64,000 nt of DNA from Monarcha castaneiventris obscurior. Lineage: Eukaryota > Chordata > Aves > Passeriformes > Monarchidae. The DNA lies in assembly GCA_026261815.1 (NCBI GenBank), contig JAMPIT010000059.1:14184001-14248000 (forward strand), read 5' to 3'. Under the pieces are notes generated by a model. The model was not told the origin of the DNA. It saw nothing but the letters and a program-made list of their open reading frames with translations, and ran no database searches. Positions 1 to 10,978 of the stretch are shown piece after piece (within the stretch, counting starts at the first letter, position 1; each line of letters starts with the position of its first letter). The position numbers and the translations under genes are program-made.

Positions 1-236
1 AAGTAGGTGTTCAGCAGGAGCTTGGTGGGAAAAAAGAAGCAACCATATAAGGAAACAAAACCAGAATAAAAAAGAATGTGTTTTGGTGAGTTGGGCAGAC
101 ATCTGTTCTTACCACATAAGGCTTGGCAACTTTCAAATTAGGGGAACCTCAGATTACCCTTTGAACCAGGAAGTAACACACAAAGCAAGGTTCATCACAT
201 GCAAGTCAAAAAGATCAAATTTCCTTATAATTTTAC
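1..236 (-). other. PHLPP1: PHLPP1 intron, 5' end only
   Basis: This is the start of the intron after the last LRR exon in the window. Its donor is GTAAAA at 236-231. Nothing else is recognisable. Confidence 0.9.
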
Positions 237-392
237 CTGTCTGCTTTCAAAAGCAGGTTAGAGGGCAGTTCCAGGAGCTGGTTGTGCTGCACGTCCAGGA
301 CCTCCACCTGCGTTCGCTCGAGCCGATCTGGGAGCCTCCCTAACATGTTGTGTCCCGCCAGCAGCTTACGCAAGCTGCTGTTGTAAAATAAC
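237..392 (-). CDS. PHLPP1: PHLPP1 coding exon: LRRs (last exon in the window)
   Basis: This 156-nt exon follows the acceptor ATTTCTCTTCAG and precedes the donor GTAAAA. It starts with G (finishing Arg), has 51 full codons and ends with AG of a split codon, probably Ser or Arg; the human residue here is Ser. It encodes LFYNSSLRKLLAGHNMLGRL, PDRLERTQVEVLDVQHNQLL and ELPSNLLLKAD, about two LRRs. Human has LFCNSS and NQLARL in the same positions by memory. GC content is visibly higher than in the flanking introns, as expected for avian coding exons. The following exons, encoding the remaining LRRs and the PP2C domain, lie beyond position 1 of this window. Confidence 0.96.
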
Positions 393-3300
393 CTGAAGAG
401 AAATAAAAAACGCCAAAAATGAGAAAAATTTCAACTGAAGACTTTCTTTGATAATTTAGGTATGGTATCACGGCTCATTACGAGAAAGTGATTCAGCCAA
501 CTGATTAGCAGACATGGTATTAATTACGCACAGATCCAAGAATGTCTTCCCACTCTCCACCAACTTCTTCAAAAGGTTTGCAGAGACAGGGAAGGAGGTT
601 CACAGATGATTCAGGAGGGAAAGTAGTGACAAAGGGTTATTTTATGGCAGTGTATAAAACATGAATATAGAAGCATGACAGTGAAGGAGGTAATTGCTAA
701 CAAAGGCTGCAGAAATCTGCACGTGGGATCCCCCTAGCTAATGCAAGCACTTCAGAAGTGGGGGTGAAATCACCAGTCACCCCACAAGCTTTATAGTGCT
801 CTACTCATCATGTGCTGACTCATAATCCAATGCAATTCCCCACCCCCACAATTTTTCTTTTCTGTTAATACCAGACTTACATAAAGCCTCCTTTCCAGTT
901 CTATGGAGAATGAAATTTATCTAATCGGCTTTACTTTCTTGAGCTTTTACAAGCAATAGGTGACCTGGAGTCCCACCCCCCTGCTCTGGTTTTTGTGGGG
1001 CTGCCAGGGGGAAGGGGAGGGGAGAAAAGAGCAACATAAAGAGAAAAATAGCTGTTCTGATCAAACAGTGTAGCTAACATTTGCAGGATAAACAATGGAA
1101 TGAGGGCATGCACCTAAAGACACCAAAAATGGAGCAACTCTCAATTTTGAACAGAAACCACTTTCAGCAAATTAAGAAAAAAAGATTATTCTTTATCTGC
1201 CACCTGTCTTACATCTGTCTTACATGCCTGCTACTGTACTGTTTAATCTGGCAAGCCCATGCAACATGCTGACCTGCTTCAATCAAATGCTCTCAAATTA
1301 CTCAGCATTAAAGCAAAAATCTTCTTCCCTCTGTCACAATGACCCAAATACACATAACGAGCCTCCCTGCCCCTTCCCTACAATGCATCAGGTCAAGGGA
1401 TTATTGTGCCAAAATCATCAATCAAGTAGGCTGAGTATTTTCCCCTTGACAGATACCGTCACTCTCGGTATCTGCATGCCAGCGTTAACAGTTATCTCAC
1501 TTGGCTGGATTGTCTGAGTTATGACCATGGATACAAGTCAACAGCCAGCCCTATCATTCCAGAAGGCTCAACATGGGGTGAAAAGACTTACCAAAGTGAT
1601 AAGCCTATCTATTATGTATTCGTTATTTAACCATTTTTGGCTTACTCTATTTTTACTTGAAGATCTCTGTTACGGATTTGCCTTTGTAGTCTATTTTTTG
1701 GGACTGGATAGTATTGTCAACAGCAAATATCACAGCACAAAGCAAAACTGGTTGACAGCAAAAAAAAAATTTCACTTTGAGGTTTTTTTGGGATGGGTGG
1801 GGGCAGTGCCATTTTAAAATTTAAAAAAAGCTCAAATTGTGGCAAAACCCTCAGAGATTTCCTCTTTCCATAATTCAGAAGAACTGAGCGAATCTTTGGG
1901 GGTTTTTTGTTTTTTTAATTTGCTTTCTCTTATTTTTCAAGTCACACAAGCACTGAAGGAACTGGGCTGCCTGAAAAGAGGTTGAACCACCAGCATTTAA
2001 CTAAACAAGCTCCTGATGAGCCTGGGACACCTAGTCCTCAAGCTGGGTGGGGAACCAGGATGCTGGGACTGCTCCTCCATACGGGCAGCTTTCCCACTTG
2101 CCCAATTCCCACTGGAAGTTTTGGTGAAGTCAGTAAATGCTAAGGACAAACACATCATTCAGCAGCAGCATCTTCTCAGAAATCACGGTTTGGTGTAAGC
2201 ATTCTACCAATTCCTTCAGTAAGCAACTCTTCAAGAGAACACAATGTTGAATGCAAATAGATCTTTTAAAAAAACAGACAAAAAAGAACAAAAACACATA
2301 CAAGCATCTATTCACTGATGCAAACGTGGTCATTTTAGCAACTCCTAATTGAAGCATTTCCTTTCTCTTTAGCAACATGATTTTTATGAACTTGTCCTGC
2401 ATAGCTAAGACCAAGTACCCTTTTTGTCATTTTTCAGTACAGTTAAAGCTAAAATGGGTTGCATTACAGTCCAGGGGACATTTTCCCTTTTTCCTTAATT
2501 GAGACAAATGCTAGTACAGAAACCTCTATCTCAACTGCTTCAATTCTGTCTTCAAGGACTATTCTTCTGTTTCAAGAGGCAAACACACAGCATCAACTGC
2601 AGCTTGTTTAGATCAGATGCAACCTTCACCCTACCAGGAAACTGCTGGCCACTCAAGGCTTGAACATTTGTGTTTAAGTGTCACAAGCAGCCTCCTATGA
2701 GAGCCCTGCTGATTCACTTCACAGGTTTTCTATTCTATGTAGAAGAAAAAGGACACAGCAGTGCACCTGAACACACTTACTGAGGTTTTACTTGCTTTCA
2801 CTTGCTTTTTCTTGATACTTGGGCATATTGAGCCATTTGCATTTGAGTCAAGACCCAAATTTCCCCTAAATTTTAACAGATATTCAAAGCCTGCCTTTTG
2901 AACGGAACAGGACCTTAAAACTGAGCTGACTTATTAGGAGCTAAGCTATCTAGACATATACTACAAAGAAGAACTTTCAAAGATAAGCTATTTCCTGGGG
3001 TTAATGATAAGATGGCAGGGCAGACAAGTGGGATGTTGACTGTACCTAATTTCAGCTAATCATTAATCTTCCAGAGATATCCGGTATGCCTTGATAGTCC
3101 TGGCCATTATGAAGTGCAAATTAAAGAAAAATGAACTTTTGCACCCCTACCTTCTGAGTAGGCACAGCTTCATTTTTGTGTGTGCGTGTGAAAAAACAGA
3201 GGCATTCATAGTCTGCACATCAGCCTGTCAGTTTGCTCAGTAAATCTCCTCACATCCTCCTCTGCCCACATTTCTGAAATCTATTCTCTTCCCATTTCTG

Positions 3301-4202
3301 ACACTAAAATGGACAAGTTTAAACACCATCTTACACATTCATCTGACCCAGAAAAAACTATCATTCTTGGTTTCTGATGCTCTTCTGTGCTATACAGCTC
3401 CTTAAGGAAAATATTTGTACTTGATGATCCTTGTGGGTCCCTTCCAGCTCAGCTTATTCTGTGATTTAGTAGCTCATGATACATCATCATCTTTCATAGC
3501 ATCTCTTTCAAAGTGTACAGAACAACCTAAAATAACAGCTCTCTTCCAGTGAAAGCAGGAATTTAAAAATGCCCACCACCACCACCACCTAACCAGTGTA
3601 ACTCACCTGGAACAGACAGCTCTCTCTAGAACAAATAATAGCAAGACCCATTCGTTATTTAAACTCAATTCCTACTTTGCTTCCTCTTCAGTTCTTTTCT
3701 ATCATTTATATTTATGAATTTTAAGCTTAGACTTCTGGAAAAGAGGCCATCTTGGTAGTGAAGGCAATTGCTCCTCTTGCAGGAGTTTACTTGCTTGATG
3801 AGGCTTTACCTTCTTTAAACCCTTTTCCTCTCACACAGGGCTGTGAACTGGAGTCTCCAAGCATCACTGAAAATAAGTTTCAAGTGCTGGATCTCTAAAC
3901 TGTCATGTAAAGTTATGGCTGTAAATATTTAATATTCAGTATTAAAAATGAAGGGCTTTCCTGCCTGAACAGCCACATGAACAGCTTCAAAGTTCAAAGG
4001 CACTACTTTCTCTGCATGAAAGTAAAAGAAGAAAGGCTGGGTGGAAGCTTGAGGCATGATGACACCCCACAAGGTAAAAATAAAATCAAACAAAAGATAA
4101 AACAGCCCTGACAGTCACTGGAACAAACTAAACACTGAGTCAGCAATTGTTTTTAAATTGTTTATCCTGTTCCACCTGGTGCAACTGGTCTGCAAGACTT
4201 AC
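393..4202 (-). other. PHLPP1: PHLPP1 intron (3.8 kb)
   Basis: A GT-AG intron of 3810 bp between two LRR exons. It contains a short CR1 3' end near 3.42-3.47 kb, a (CCA)5 run near 3.57 kb, and T/G-rich tracts near 1.78-1.81 and 1.90 kb. I see no other gene or RNA in it. Confidence 0.9.
3420..3467 (+). mobile_element. CR1 3'-end fragment (about 48 bp)
   Basis: 'cttgatgatccttgtgggtc' followed by 'ccttccagctc' and 'attctgtgattt' resembles the last 50 bases of a CR1 element on the plus strand. It is short and old. Confidence 0.75.
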
Positions 4203-4298
4203 CGGGCAGGCAGCTCACGTATCTGATTGTGGCCAACATCCAACACTTCCAGTTTCCTGCTGTCACACACCCACTCAGGCAGGCTTTCCAGGTGATTT
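4203..4298 (-). CDS. PHLPP1: PHLPP1 coding exon: LRRs (LPEWVCDSRKLEVLDVGHN)
   Basis: This 96-nt exon follows the acceptor CTTTATTCATAG and precedes the donor GTAAGTC. It opens with A (finishing Arg), carries 31 codons and ends with CG of the next Arg codon. The product runs NHLESLPEWVCDSRKLEVL and then DVGHNQIRELPA, a little over one LRR. PEWVC followed by SRKLEVLD is a PHLPP1 hallmark. Arg in QIREL replaces the human Cys in QICEL (from memory). The next exon begins with G and restores CGG. The exon length is a multiple of three with the same phase at both ends, so an in-frame skip is possible. Confidence 0.96.
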
Positions 4299-6181
4299 CT
4301 ATGAATAAAGAACACAAAGAGATGTAACTAAAATGATAATTGAGATGTAAAGGCTATTAAGAATACAGCCTCAAGAGAGATACAGATACCTGCAGGAAAC
4401 AAATCTGCTACATAGCATGTTTCCTGTGAGATTGTATCTTCCCTCCTTCTGCAAGCACACTACCAGTGCACTCAGATCCTGAGTGAGGGGGCAAGAAAGC
4501 TAACAGCAGTGCTATCCCCCCTACATGTACAGTCACTAAGAAAGTGGGGAAAAAAAATGCTTCCAAATTATCAAGGGACTATTAAGAGTAGCAGAGTACC
4601 AAAGCTGAAATCTCTCCATGGAGAAGAAAATTCCTGACATGCTCCTCGGAAGATATTCACTCCCTACACTGTTGAAATATCTCTTTGATCCCTCAAATTC
4701 AGTCCATTCTTTAGCTATCACACTGAAGAGAGAAAAAATTTTTGTGTTTATCTTTCAAGCCAACTGTTTTGCTTTTCTTGCATTTGTCCTCACAGCAACT
4801 AACCCTTCTGGAAGCTAATGTCTTGGAGGCAAGGTTTTCCAAATACTGCACCAAAAACGTGCAAATAGGCATTGTGGGGCACTCCTGCATCCTGCCTTAA
4901 AGACAAATATTAGCAGCACAGGATACATGGAAGAGATTGTGTGCATATGAATTCACATAATGACTGCTTCAGTCAGAATACACAGATGCAAAACTGGGCA
5001 TCAAATGATAGTCAGGCACTCGCAGACCTGAAGTTCAGGAACAGGATGCTTACAAAGCATGAATATAAATCAATTATGTACTCATATCCTTTAGTTTATT
5101 CCTGCAATAGTCCTCAATCAAAATATGCAATAGCAACCCAACCCCTCTTCCCAGATAGCTTCCTTTCTGATCTCAAACTGATTTCCCAAATCCCAAGTGA
5201 GCCAGAAAGCTAAGGACACCCAACCCATTTAGTTCCAATGCCATCACTGAAATGAAGCACAAAAAGAGTTCTGTGATCAAAAGAATGCATTCTGCACCAA
5301 TTTCATTAACAAAAAAATGGAGAACACACCTTTACAAAGATCGCTTTTCAAAAAAATCACTTATTTAGTCACGCCAGTGTGTTACATTTAGGTGCACAGT
5401 GTGAGTAACTCAGGGCTGATGAAACTTTCACGCTGATGGTTGCTAGCCCAGGTTAGCTCACTAATGGTTATGATCACCCTCAACAGCACGAGTGCTTTAA
5501 GCAGGTTTTTTAATGAACGAGATTATCACTTCAAATGCAGATGAGTAATTTCTTAAATAAGACAGCCATTAAGCACACGTATAAATGTTTTCCTGATTCA
5601 TTCCTGGAACTGTAAAACAAACTAAAACACCCCCTTTTCCATTTCTTCCCTTATCCCACCTTCCTCATTAAGGTGAAATTTACGTCTGCATTCAAATGGA
5701 GACTGCAGATAACCCTGCAGCTGCAGAGAACTACAAGGAGCTGCAGGAGCTGCCAAGGTGATGAGTAAACTATCAAACCATCACCCACGCTGGGCTTACA
5801 GTGCTGACACATCCAGAAAGTAACTTCTGTACAAGTCTCAGATTGGTGTGCATTTGAATCACCATGCTCTAACTCCATAAGACAGGAAATCTTTAAATCA
5901 TGGAAATTCTTTAACTGTAAAGGAATACAAATTTTGGTTTGGGCAGTAATTAAAAAAAAAATTATAAAAAGGAAACTGGAAAGAATTGACCCACAGAAAA
6001 AAAAAGCATCCGCTAACTCTGAAAATTAGTCTTTTCTTACCCCAAGGTCCAATTCCTACCCCCACTCCCACTCAGCAAGATGCCAGTGAATGTCATTGTT
6101 CTATAAGTCTCTTTGATTTATATTTCAGGTCCATTTATAAATCAGATTTATATATAGGTCCAAGGAAAAACATATTCTTAC
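4299..6181 (-). other. PHLPP1: PHLPP1 intron (1.9 kb)
   Basis: A GT-AG intron of 1883 bp upstream of the 96-nt exon. It is unique-looking AT-rich sequence with short A runs near 5.95 and 6.0 kb, and nothing else recognisable. Confidence 0.9.
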
Positions 6182-6242
6182 CTAGAAATATCCATATAAG
6201 CCAGGCAATTAGGAACTGGATACACATCAAGGTGAACAAGTT
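6182..6242 (-). CDS. PHLPP1: PHLPP1 short coding exon: single LRR segment (61 nt)
   Basis: This 61-nt exon is too short to stand out as an ORF and was found by translating for the segment missing between its neighbours. It is bounded by the acceptor TTTTCCCCTAG and the donor GTAAGAAT. It begins with AA (completing Glu), has 19 codons reading LVHLDVYPVPNCLAYMDIS, and ends AG of a split Arg. The human equivalent is LVQLDVYPVPNYLSYMDVS by memory, so orthology is clear. It contributes the middle of an LRR, with the family's VYPVP in place of a normal LRR turn. Skipping it would remove 61 nt and shift the frame, so it must be constitutive in any full-length phosphatase. Confidence 0.96.
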
Positions 6243-7851
6243 CTAGGGGAAAAATATATGTAACAAGAAGAGTGGTGATAAAGATTTGCACTTAAATGAC
6301 TGTTCCGTAAGAACTATTTTAAGAGCTAACACCCAGAGATTTCAGAGCACGTCAATAACCTAAAAATTTCTGAAGATCTGGACCTTTGTGAACCTTTGTG
6401 AGTTCTGTTTCTTTATTATGTCTTAGTACATTTGCTATGCTACATTGTACTTGCTATGACAGACACTGCATAACTGATCAGGGACAAGAAACTGTAGGAT
6501 TTTAAAAATTTCACGGCAAATTGTCATTTTTTCCATTTTTGTCACAAGAGCTGCAATTTCACCTCTGCCACCCTCTGCCCAGAAGAGTCAGTCACAAAAC
6601 TGCTCTACTTTTTTCTCACTAGTCACTTGAGATATAAGTATGGGAAGGGAACCTCCCCACTCTGGAACAGCAAGTTATGGAATACCAGAGTCCTTTAGGC
6701 CATGGCAAGACCCAGAGTATTTGTCACCAAGTTGTATGAGCCTTGGCATGCCTGTGGAGTTCCCAGTTGCAGGCAGCCTCACAGATCTTTCATAACACAA
6801 CTACAGCTAGTAATGTTATTAGTGAAACAATCAAAACAGAGTACGTATCCCTAAGGTTTTAGGTAGCTAGTGCTTAGTATTAAGTTTAAAAAAAACCCCA
6901 AAAAACCAGACACTTATTTAAGCCTACGGAAAATGATATAAAGTGCAACTGTAACAAGCAGTTTCTTTGGAAGATGAGATGAAAACAAGGTGGCAGAGGC
7001 TGCAATGAGAGGACAGCCGGGGGAACAGCAAGACCAAATAGGCAGTTGGTTGCAAGGCATGGGTTGACTTGGATTCTCAGCCCACATTGAACAGCACATG
7101 CTCAGATTATGTTAACTTTTCTCAGCTACAAAGATCCTGGCATGAATACTTAATGAAGGTGCAGGCTTAGCTATTGCTAAGATGACAGCCTTTTAAAGGC
7201 AGTTCAGACTGCTCATCAAATTCACAGTTCTCCGACTTTGCATTTTCTTTATTCCATACTGAACTACTCCAAATGAAAAAAATGGTGGTGCAAACTGAGT
7301 ATTTTAAGTAACAGCAGTTTCCAGAGACAGATCAAACAGATCCTGCTCATGAAACACAGTTATTCAACTGAAGAAGGCTGCATTATTTTTATTATCAAAC
7401 ATGAGTAATGAAGTTACCACTATGAATTTCATAGCTTTCTGGACAGGGTAAGCAGCTAGAGGGAAGAGCAAAAATATATATTGTTTTGGTTTGTCTCTCA
7501 AATGGCCACTTGTTCAAACTTTCTCAGTGCAGAGAAAAGCAGTAAATTACTCACTGGTTTTAGTAGAGCACCACATCAATGCAAGTGAAACAACTGACAA
7601 ATTCAAGAACCCTCCCTACTGACACAGAGAAGAATTTCTAAGGTGTTCTCAGTTCTTAGACCTCCACACTGTGTTATTTCAAAGTCGCTTCTAGAGCTCA
7701 GAACTTCCAGTAGCATGACACGGCACAGGTGAAACCCTTTTATCTGGGACCACGTCAAGAGCCTCCTGATCACATGCACTGCACTCCAGAAGCACCCCAC
7801 AGAGGAGCAGGTACGATGGCAATACCACAGCAGCCCTGAAAATGCACTTAC
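6243..7851 (-). other. PHLPP1: PHLPP1 intron (1.6 kb)
   Basis: A GT-AG intron of 1609 bp upstream of the 61-nt exon. It contains an 11-bp tandem duplication (cctttgtgaac-like) near 6.38-6.40 kb and an A-run/C-run junction at 6.89 kb. No other gene is seen. Confidence 0.9.
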
Positions 7852-8054
7852 CATTGCAGGAGGCGTACAGGGCTTTGAGGAAATACCCGCTGATTTTGAG
7901 GGTCACCAGTTGGTTCCGTTCACAGTGCAGCACTTCAACGTTGTTAAAAACTGTTGCATCCAGCTCGCCAAGTTTGTTGTCTCGCAGATCCAGCTGGGTC
8001 ACGTGATGCAGAAAATCTATTTCATCGGCCTCCAATCTCCTAATTGAATTCAAT
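7852..8054 (-). CDS. PHLPP1: PHLPP1 coding exon: LRRs (ADEIDFLHHVTQLDLRDN)
   Basis: This 203-nt exon follows an acceptor ending CTGCAAG, preceded by a run of ten T on the coding strand, and precedes the donor GTAAGTG. It starts with A (finishing Arg), has 67 full codons and ends with G of a split Glu codon. It encodes LNSIRRLEADEIDFLHHV, QLDLRDNKLGELDATVFNN, VEVLHCERNQLVTL and YFLKALYASCN, about three LRRs. EVLHCERNQLVTL is almost as in human PHLPP1. KISGY replaces the human DICGY, and SCN replaces SSN (from memory). The AAG acceptor trinucleotide is less common than CAG or TAG, but the reading frame allows no nearby alternative that restores Arg. An apparent 157-codon ORF over this exon is intron read-through at both ends. 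Confidence 0.96.
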
Positions 8055-10066
8055 CTTGCAGACAAAAAAAAAAGGAGATTAGGTGTAGTTATGTGGCAGG
8101 CTCCTGCTGACAAACCACTGCCCACTCTACAATCAATCAGCTGCACTGGATTAAACCAGCACACTTTCAGGTTCTGATCAAGGTTGATTTTTAATATTTT
8201 CCCCTTTGTTATGTTATGCTTTTCATCCTTTGAAAAGCAGGATAGATATGCTCTGTAGCTTTATCCATCATGACAAAGGAATGATGACACCAAGCTTCTT
8301 TGTAAACTACTTTGAAAACTACTGATGAAAAGCTCTGCAAGAAGCTAAATATTACTGTTACTGTGCCTATAAAAATAAAAGATGATCTGGCTGTTATTTG
8401 TGCCCAGTAGTTTGGAAAAGAACAAAACCTCTACAGTTCCTGCTGGCCTATCATCTGCTGGAAAAATCCAGCACATACAAGTAACCAGCATGTATTGGAG
8501 ACCCTTGCCTTACTGAAAGGCCAAATTGAGATTTCTGAATTCCCACATATTTGCTTCTCGCCTCTCCATGTTCCACAGCAAGCAAATTCAGAGACCTGAA
8601 AATGCGTGTTTAAAGAAAAGAAAACAAAAATCCAAGACGACTGGGTCTGACAGATAAAGAGGACAGGCTTTATACATCTTTACTGCAGTGCATTGATGCT
8701 GTCAATACTCAGCAACTTCCCCAGAAGCCATAACTGAATGAGATTATCTATAACCCAGCAATGTTTAAGACTGCAGAGCACTCCAAAGAGATCAGTTTCA
8801 AAATCTCAGCTCTGAACAGAACACTAAAATCAGGATAGTAACTTCTGCTGGCCCACTAAGCCAGCTGAGCCCTCCCTAGAGCAGGTAAGGACAAATGCCT
8901 GCAGTTCTGCTGCTGCTCCTGCTTTCAAAGCATTGCCCTCTGTGTAACAGTTGTGCTTTTAGAGTAGCTACATCTTCCAGTTAAAAGAATATGGGTAATA
9001 TGTCCCCTCCAACACCACCTTACCTTTTCTATTTTCAATTTGCAAGCAGTGCTTCTTTTTGATTTCACTGAAGCGAAGCACTTAATTGTACAGCAAATAC
9101 AATATTTACTATTTCAGGTAGTGCCACAAAGAACCACTGTTCATTGCCAGGTGCAGAAAGGATGCAGCAGACAATGAGAGAGCTGAAACTGCACTGCTGG
9201 AATTCATAGCCAGCTCAGCCACGAGATCCCTCCTCTGAGGCCCATTTATTTGCTTTTAACATATGTACAAACACACAGACATATTTTAACCCTACCAGAA
9301 ACACTTCAGAATTTATCTACCTATTTTAGCTAACTTATGCTGGCCCTTCCCACACTGCGAAGTCTGACAGCTACACGGCAGTATGATAAAATAAGTTTTA
9401 TCTTACTTTAGCTTAACTATGTGGTTCCAAAATTCACTGTTATATGGACCTCATGGTCCAGGCTCTGAATTGAGTCTTGACCAGCTGAATGCAGAATTTG
9501 TCTTCCACAAAAGACCATAAGAATAGAGAACCATCTCATACCAGAGCCATTTGTAATAAGGATCTGTTTGGACTCTTCTGAGGGCAGCAATAAAATTATG
9601 TTACTCACGGTGCACAAGGCCTTTTAACATACCAAGAAATACTAAGATATCTATTTTTGCCCTTTCACCTTCAATGCCCTTTTCTTCACCTCACAAGTCT
9701 GTAACATTTCAGATAGAAGCTTTCTGGATCAGGGACTATCATGTCTATTGCACTAACACTGCAGCAACAAGAACTCCAGGAATCACAAGCATCCCAGGCT
9801 CTGTTTTGTTTGATCCTTTGGTGTAAATATTCATTCCCCCTAAAACTAATTTTTCTACCTATTGATCCCCCTAAATGCTCCCACTTCTTCAAAGAAGACT
9901 GCTAAGTCATGGCAAGTGCTGGGAGTTACATAACACCACCAGAAACATGGTTCAGTGGACAAACACAAGAGATTTATACCCAGAGGCAATTCTGACAGCC
10001 AAGGAGAAGCCATTTCAACACAGATAATTTAGGCTCACTTATTCTTCACCTTTTCCAAATACCTAC
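8055..10066 (-). other. PHLPP1: PHLPP1 intron (2.0 kb)
   Basis: A GT-AG intron of 2012 bp between the 231-nt and 203-nt exons. The 3' end carries a ten-T tract just before the AAG acceptor. The rest is unremarkable. Confidence 0.9.
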
Positions 10067-10297
10067 CTTAGATCCACATGCTTAATATGAGGCATCCTTT
10101 TTAACACCTGTAGGTTCAGGGTATCCAGGCAGTTTCCTGACATACAGAGCTTATCCATGGCAGTCAGCTTCTCCAGCACTCCAGGAATGTCAGTGAACTC
10201 GTTGAAGGACAGACTCACATAGCTGAGTTGATGCATATGCTCCAATTCATCAGGAAGGGACTGGAGAAAGTTGCCATCCAGCAAAAATGTCTGCAAG
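10067..10297 (-). CDS. PHLPP1: PHLPP1 coding exon: central LRRs
   Basis: At 231 nt this is the longest exon in the window. It follows the acceptor TCTTCTAATAG and precedes the donor GTAGGT. It opens with C (finishing Asn), carries 76 full codons and ends with AG of an Arg codon. The product includes LQTFLLDGNFLQSLPDELEH, LSYVSLSFNEFTDIP, DKLCMSGNCLDTL and MPHIKHVDL, which is about three and a half LRRs with regular LxxLxLxxNxL spacing. SFNEFTDIP and CMSGNC are PHLPP1-type. The intron before it is only 534 bp and is the GC-AG intron; the one after is 2.0 kb. No stops or frame breaks are seen. Confidence 0.97.
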
Positions 10298-10831
10298 CTA
10301 TTAGAAGAGGGGAAGGGAGAGTGAAGAAAGTGAGTGACCTGTTAAATCACATTTCCTTCCTACAAACACACAAATCTGCTGCAGTTACAGTGACATAAAA
10401 TATACAAAAGGGCAGCAGAAAGAAAAATGTTAATGAATAACACTAACATCTGCTACAGAAGATATCCACCAAATAATTAAAAGCTTTGGCAACTATGAAG
10501 TGTAGACTGTTAGACAGTTCTATCTTCAATCATCTCCAGAACTACAATTTGTATGACAGCTGAAGAACATAAGCAAGAAGGCTTAAAGATTTTCTTCACC
10601 ATGAAGGTGACCCTTGTGTCAAATGCTGGAGACTGGAAGAGCTCTGAGGCACAAAGCATGCTTTCCCTCCATCCACAATTGCTTCCATATGGATCTACAA
10701 GCCAGTCTGCTCAGACAAAACCCAGTAAGTTTAAACTGTTTCTCATGGCAGGAATATGTAGAGGCATGAAAGTGCTTGTTGCCTTTATTGTTGTCAGGCT
10801 GTGTATGTGAAAGCTGTAAGAAAGTACTTGC
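10298..10831 (-). other. PHLPP1: PHLPP1 short GC-AG intron (534 bp)
   Basis: This is the shortest intron in the window. It opens with GCAAGT at 10831 and closes with TAATAG at 10298. Frame continuity across the junction (MH-N-LQTF) requires these ends. No embedded RNA gene was recognised. Confidence 0.88.
10826..10831 (-). other. PHLPP1: Non-canonical GC splice donor (GCAAGT)
   Basis: On the minus strand the exon ends CACAA and is followed directly by GCAAGTAC. Use of GC at 10831-10830 joins AA to the C that opens the next exon at 10297, giving Asn and keeping the LRR frame. Positions +3 to +6 (AAGT) match the strong U1-pairing context typical of GC donors, although the last exon base is A and not the usual G. 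The other eight introns examined here with both or one visible end use GT and AG. Confidence 0.85.
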
Positions 10832-10978
10832 TTGTGCATTTCGCCTACAACTGCTGGAATGCTTCTGAGGGCATTGCAGGACACGTTGAGTTCAGTCAGG
10901 GTTGGGATGCCACAGACTGCCAATGGGAAGTCTCCTAAATTATTATTCGAAAGGTTAAGGCTCTTCAATTTGGTGAAT
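10832..10978 (-). CDS. PHLPP1: PHLPP1 coding exon: LRRs, with a GC donor
   Basis: This 147-nt exon starts after the acceptor TCTCATTTTAG. The first base (A) completes the Arg codon left by the previous exon. Forty-eight codons follow, starting FTKLKSLNLSNNNLGDFPLA and including TELNVSCNALRSIP and VGEMH, then two bases (AA). This corresponds to about two LRRs. The next exon begins with C, restoring an Asn codon and the family sequence MHNLQTFLLDG. For that the donor must be GCAAGT at 10831-10826, a GC-AG intron. The nearest GT (10827-10826) would lengthen the exon by four bases and shift the frame. The assignment of the exon itself is firm; the non-canonical donor is dictated by the frame. Confidence 0.95.

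Noticed and set aside
7691..8164. 157-codon minus-strand ORF as a separate gene
   Set aside because: Its centre is the PHLPP1 exon 7852-8054. Both ends are intron read-through beyond clear splice sites.
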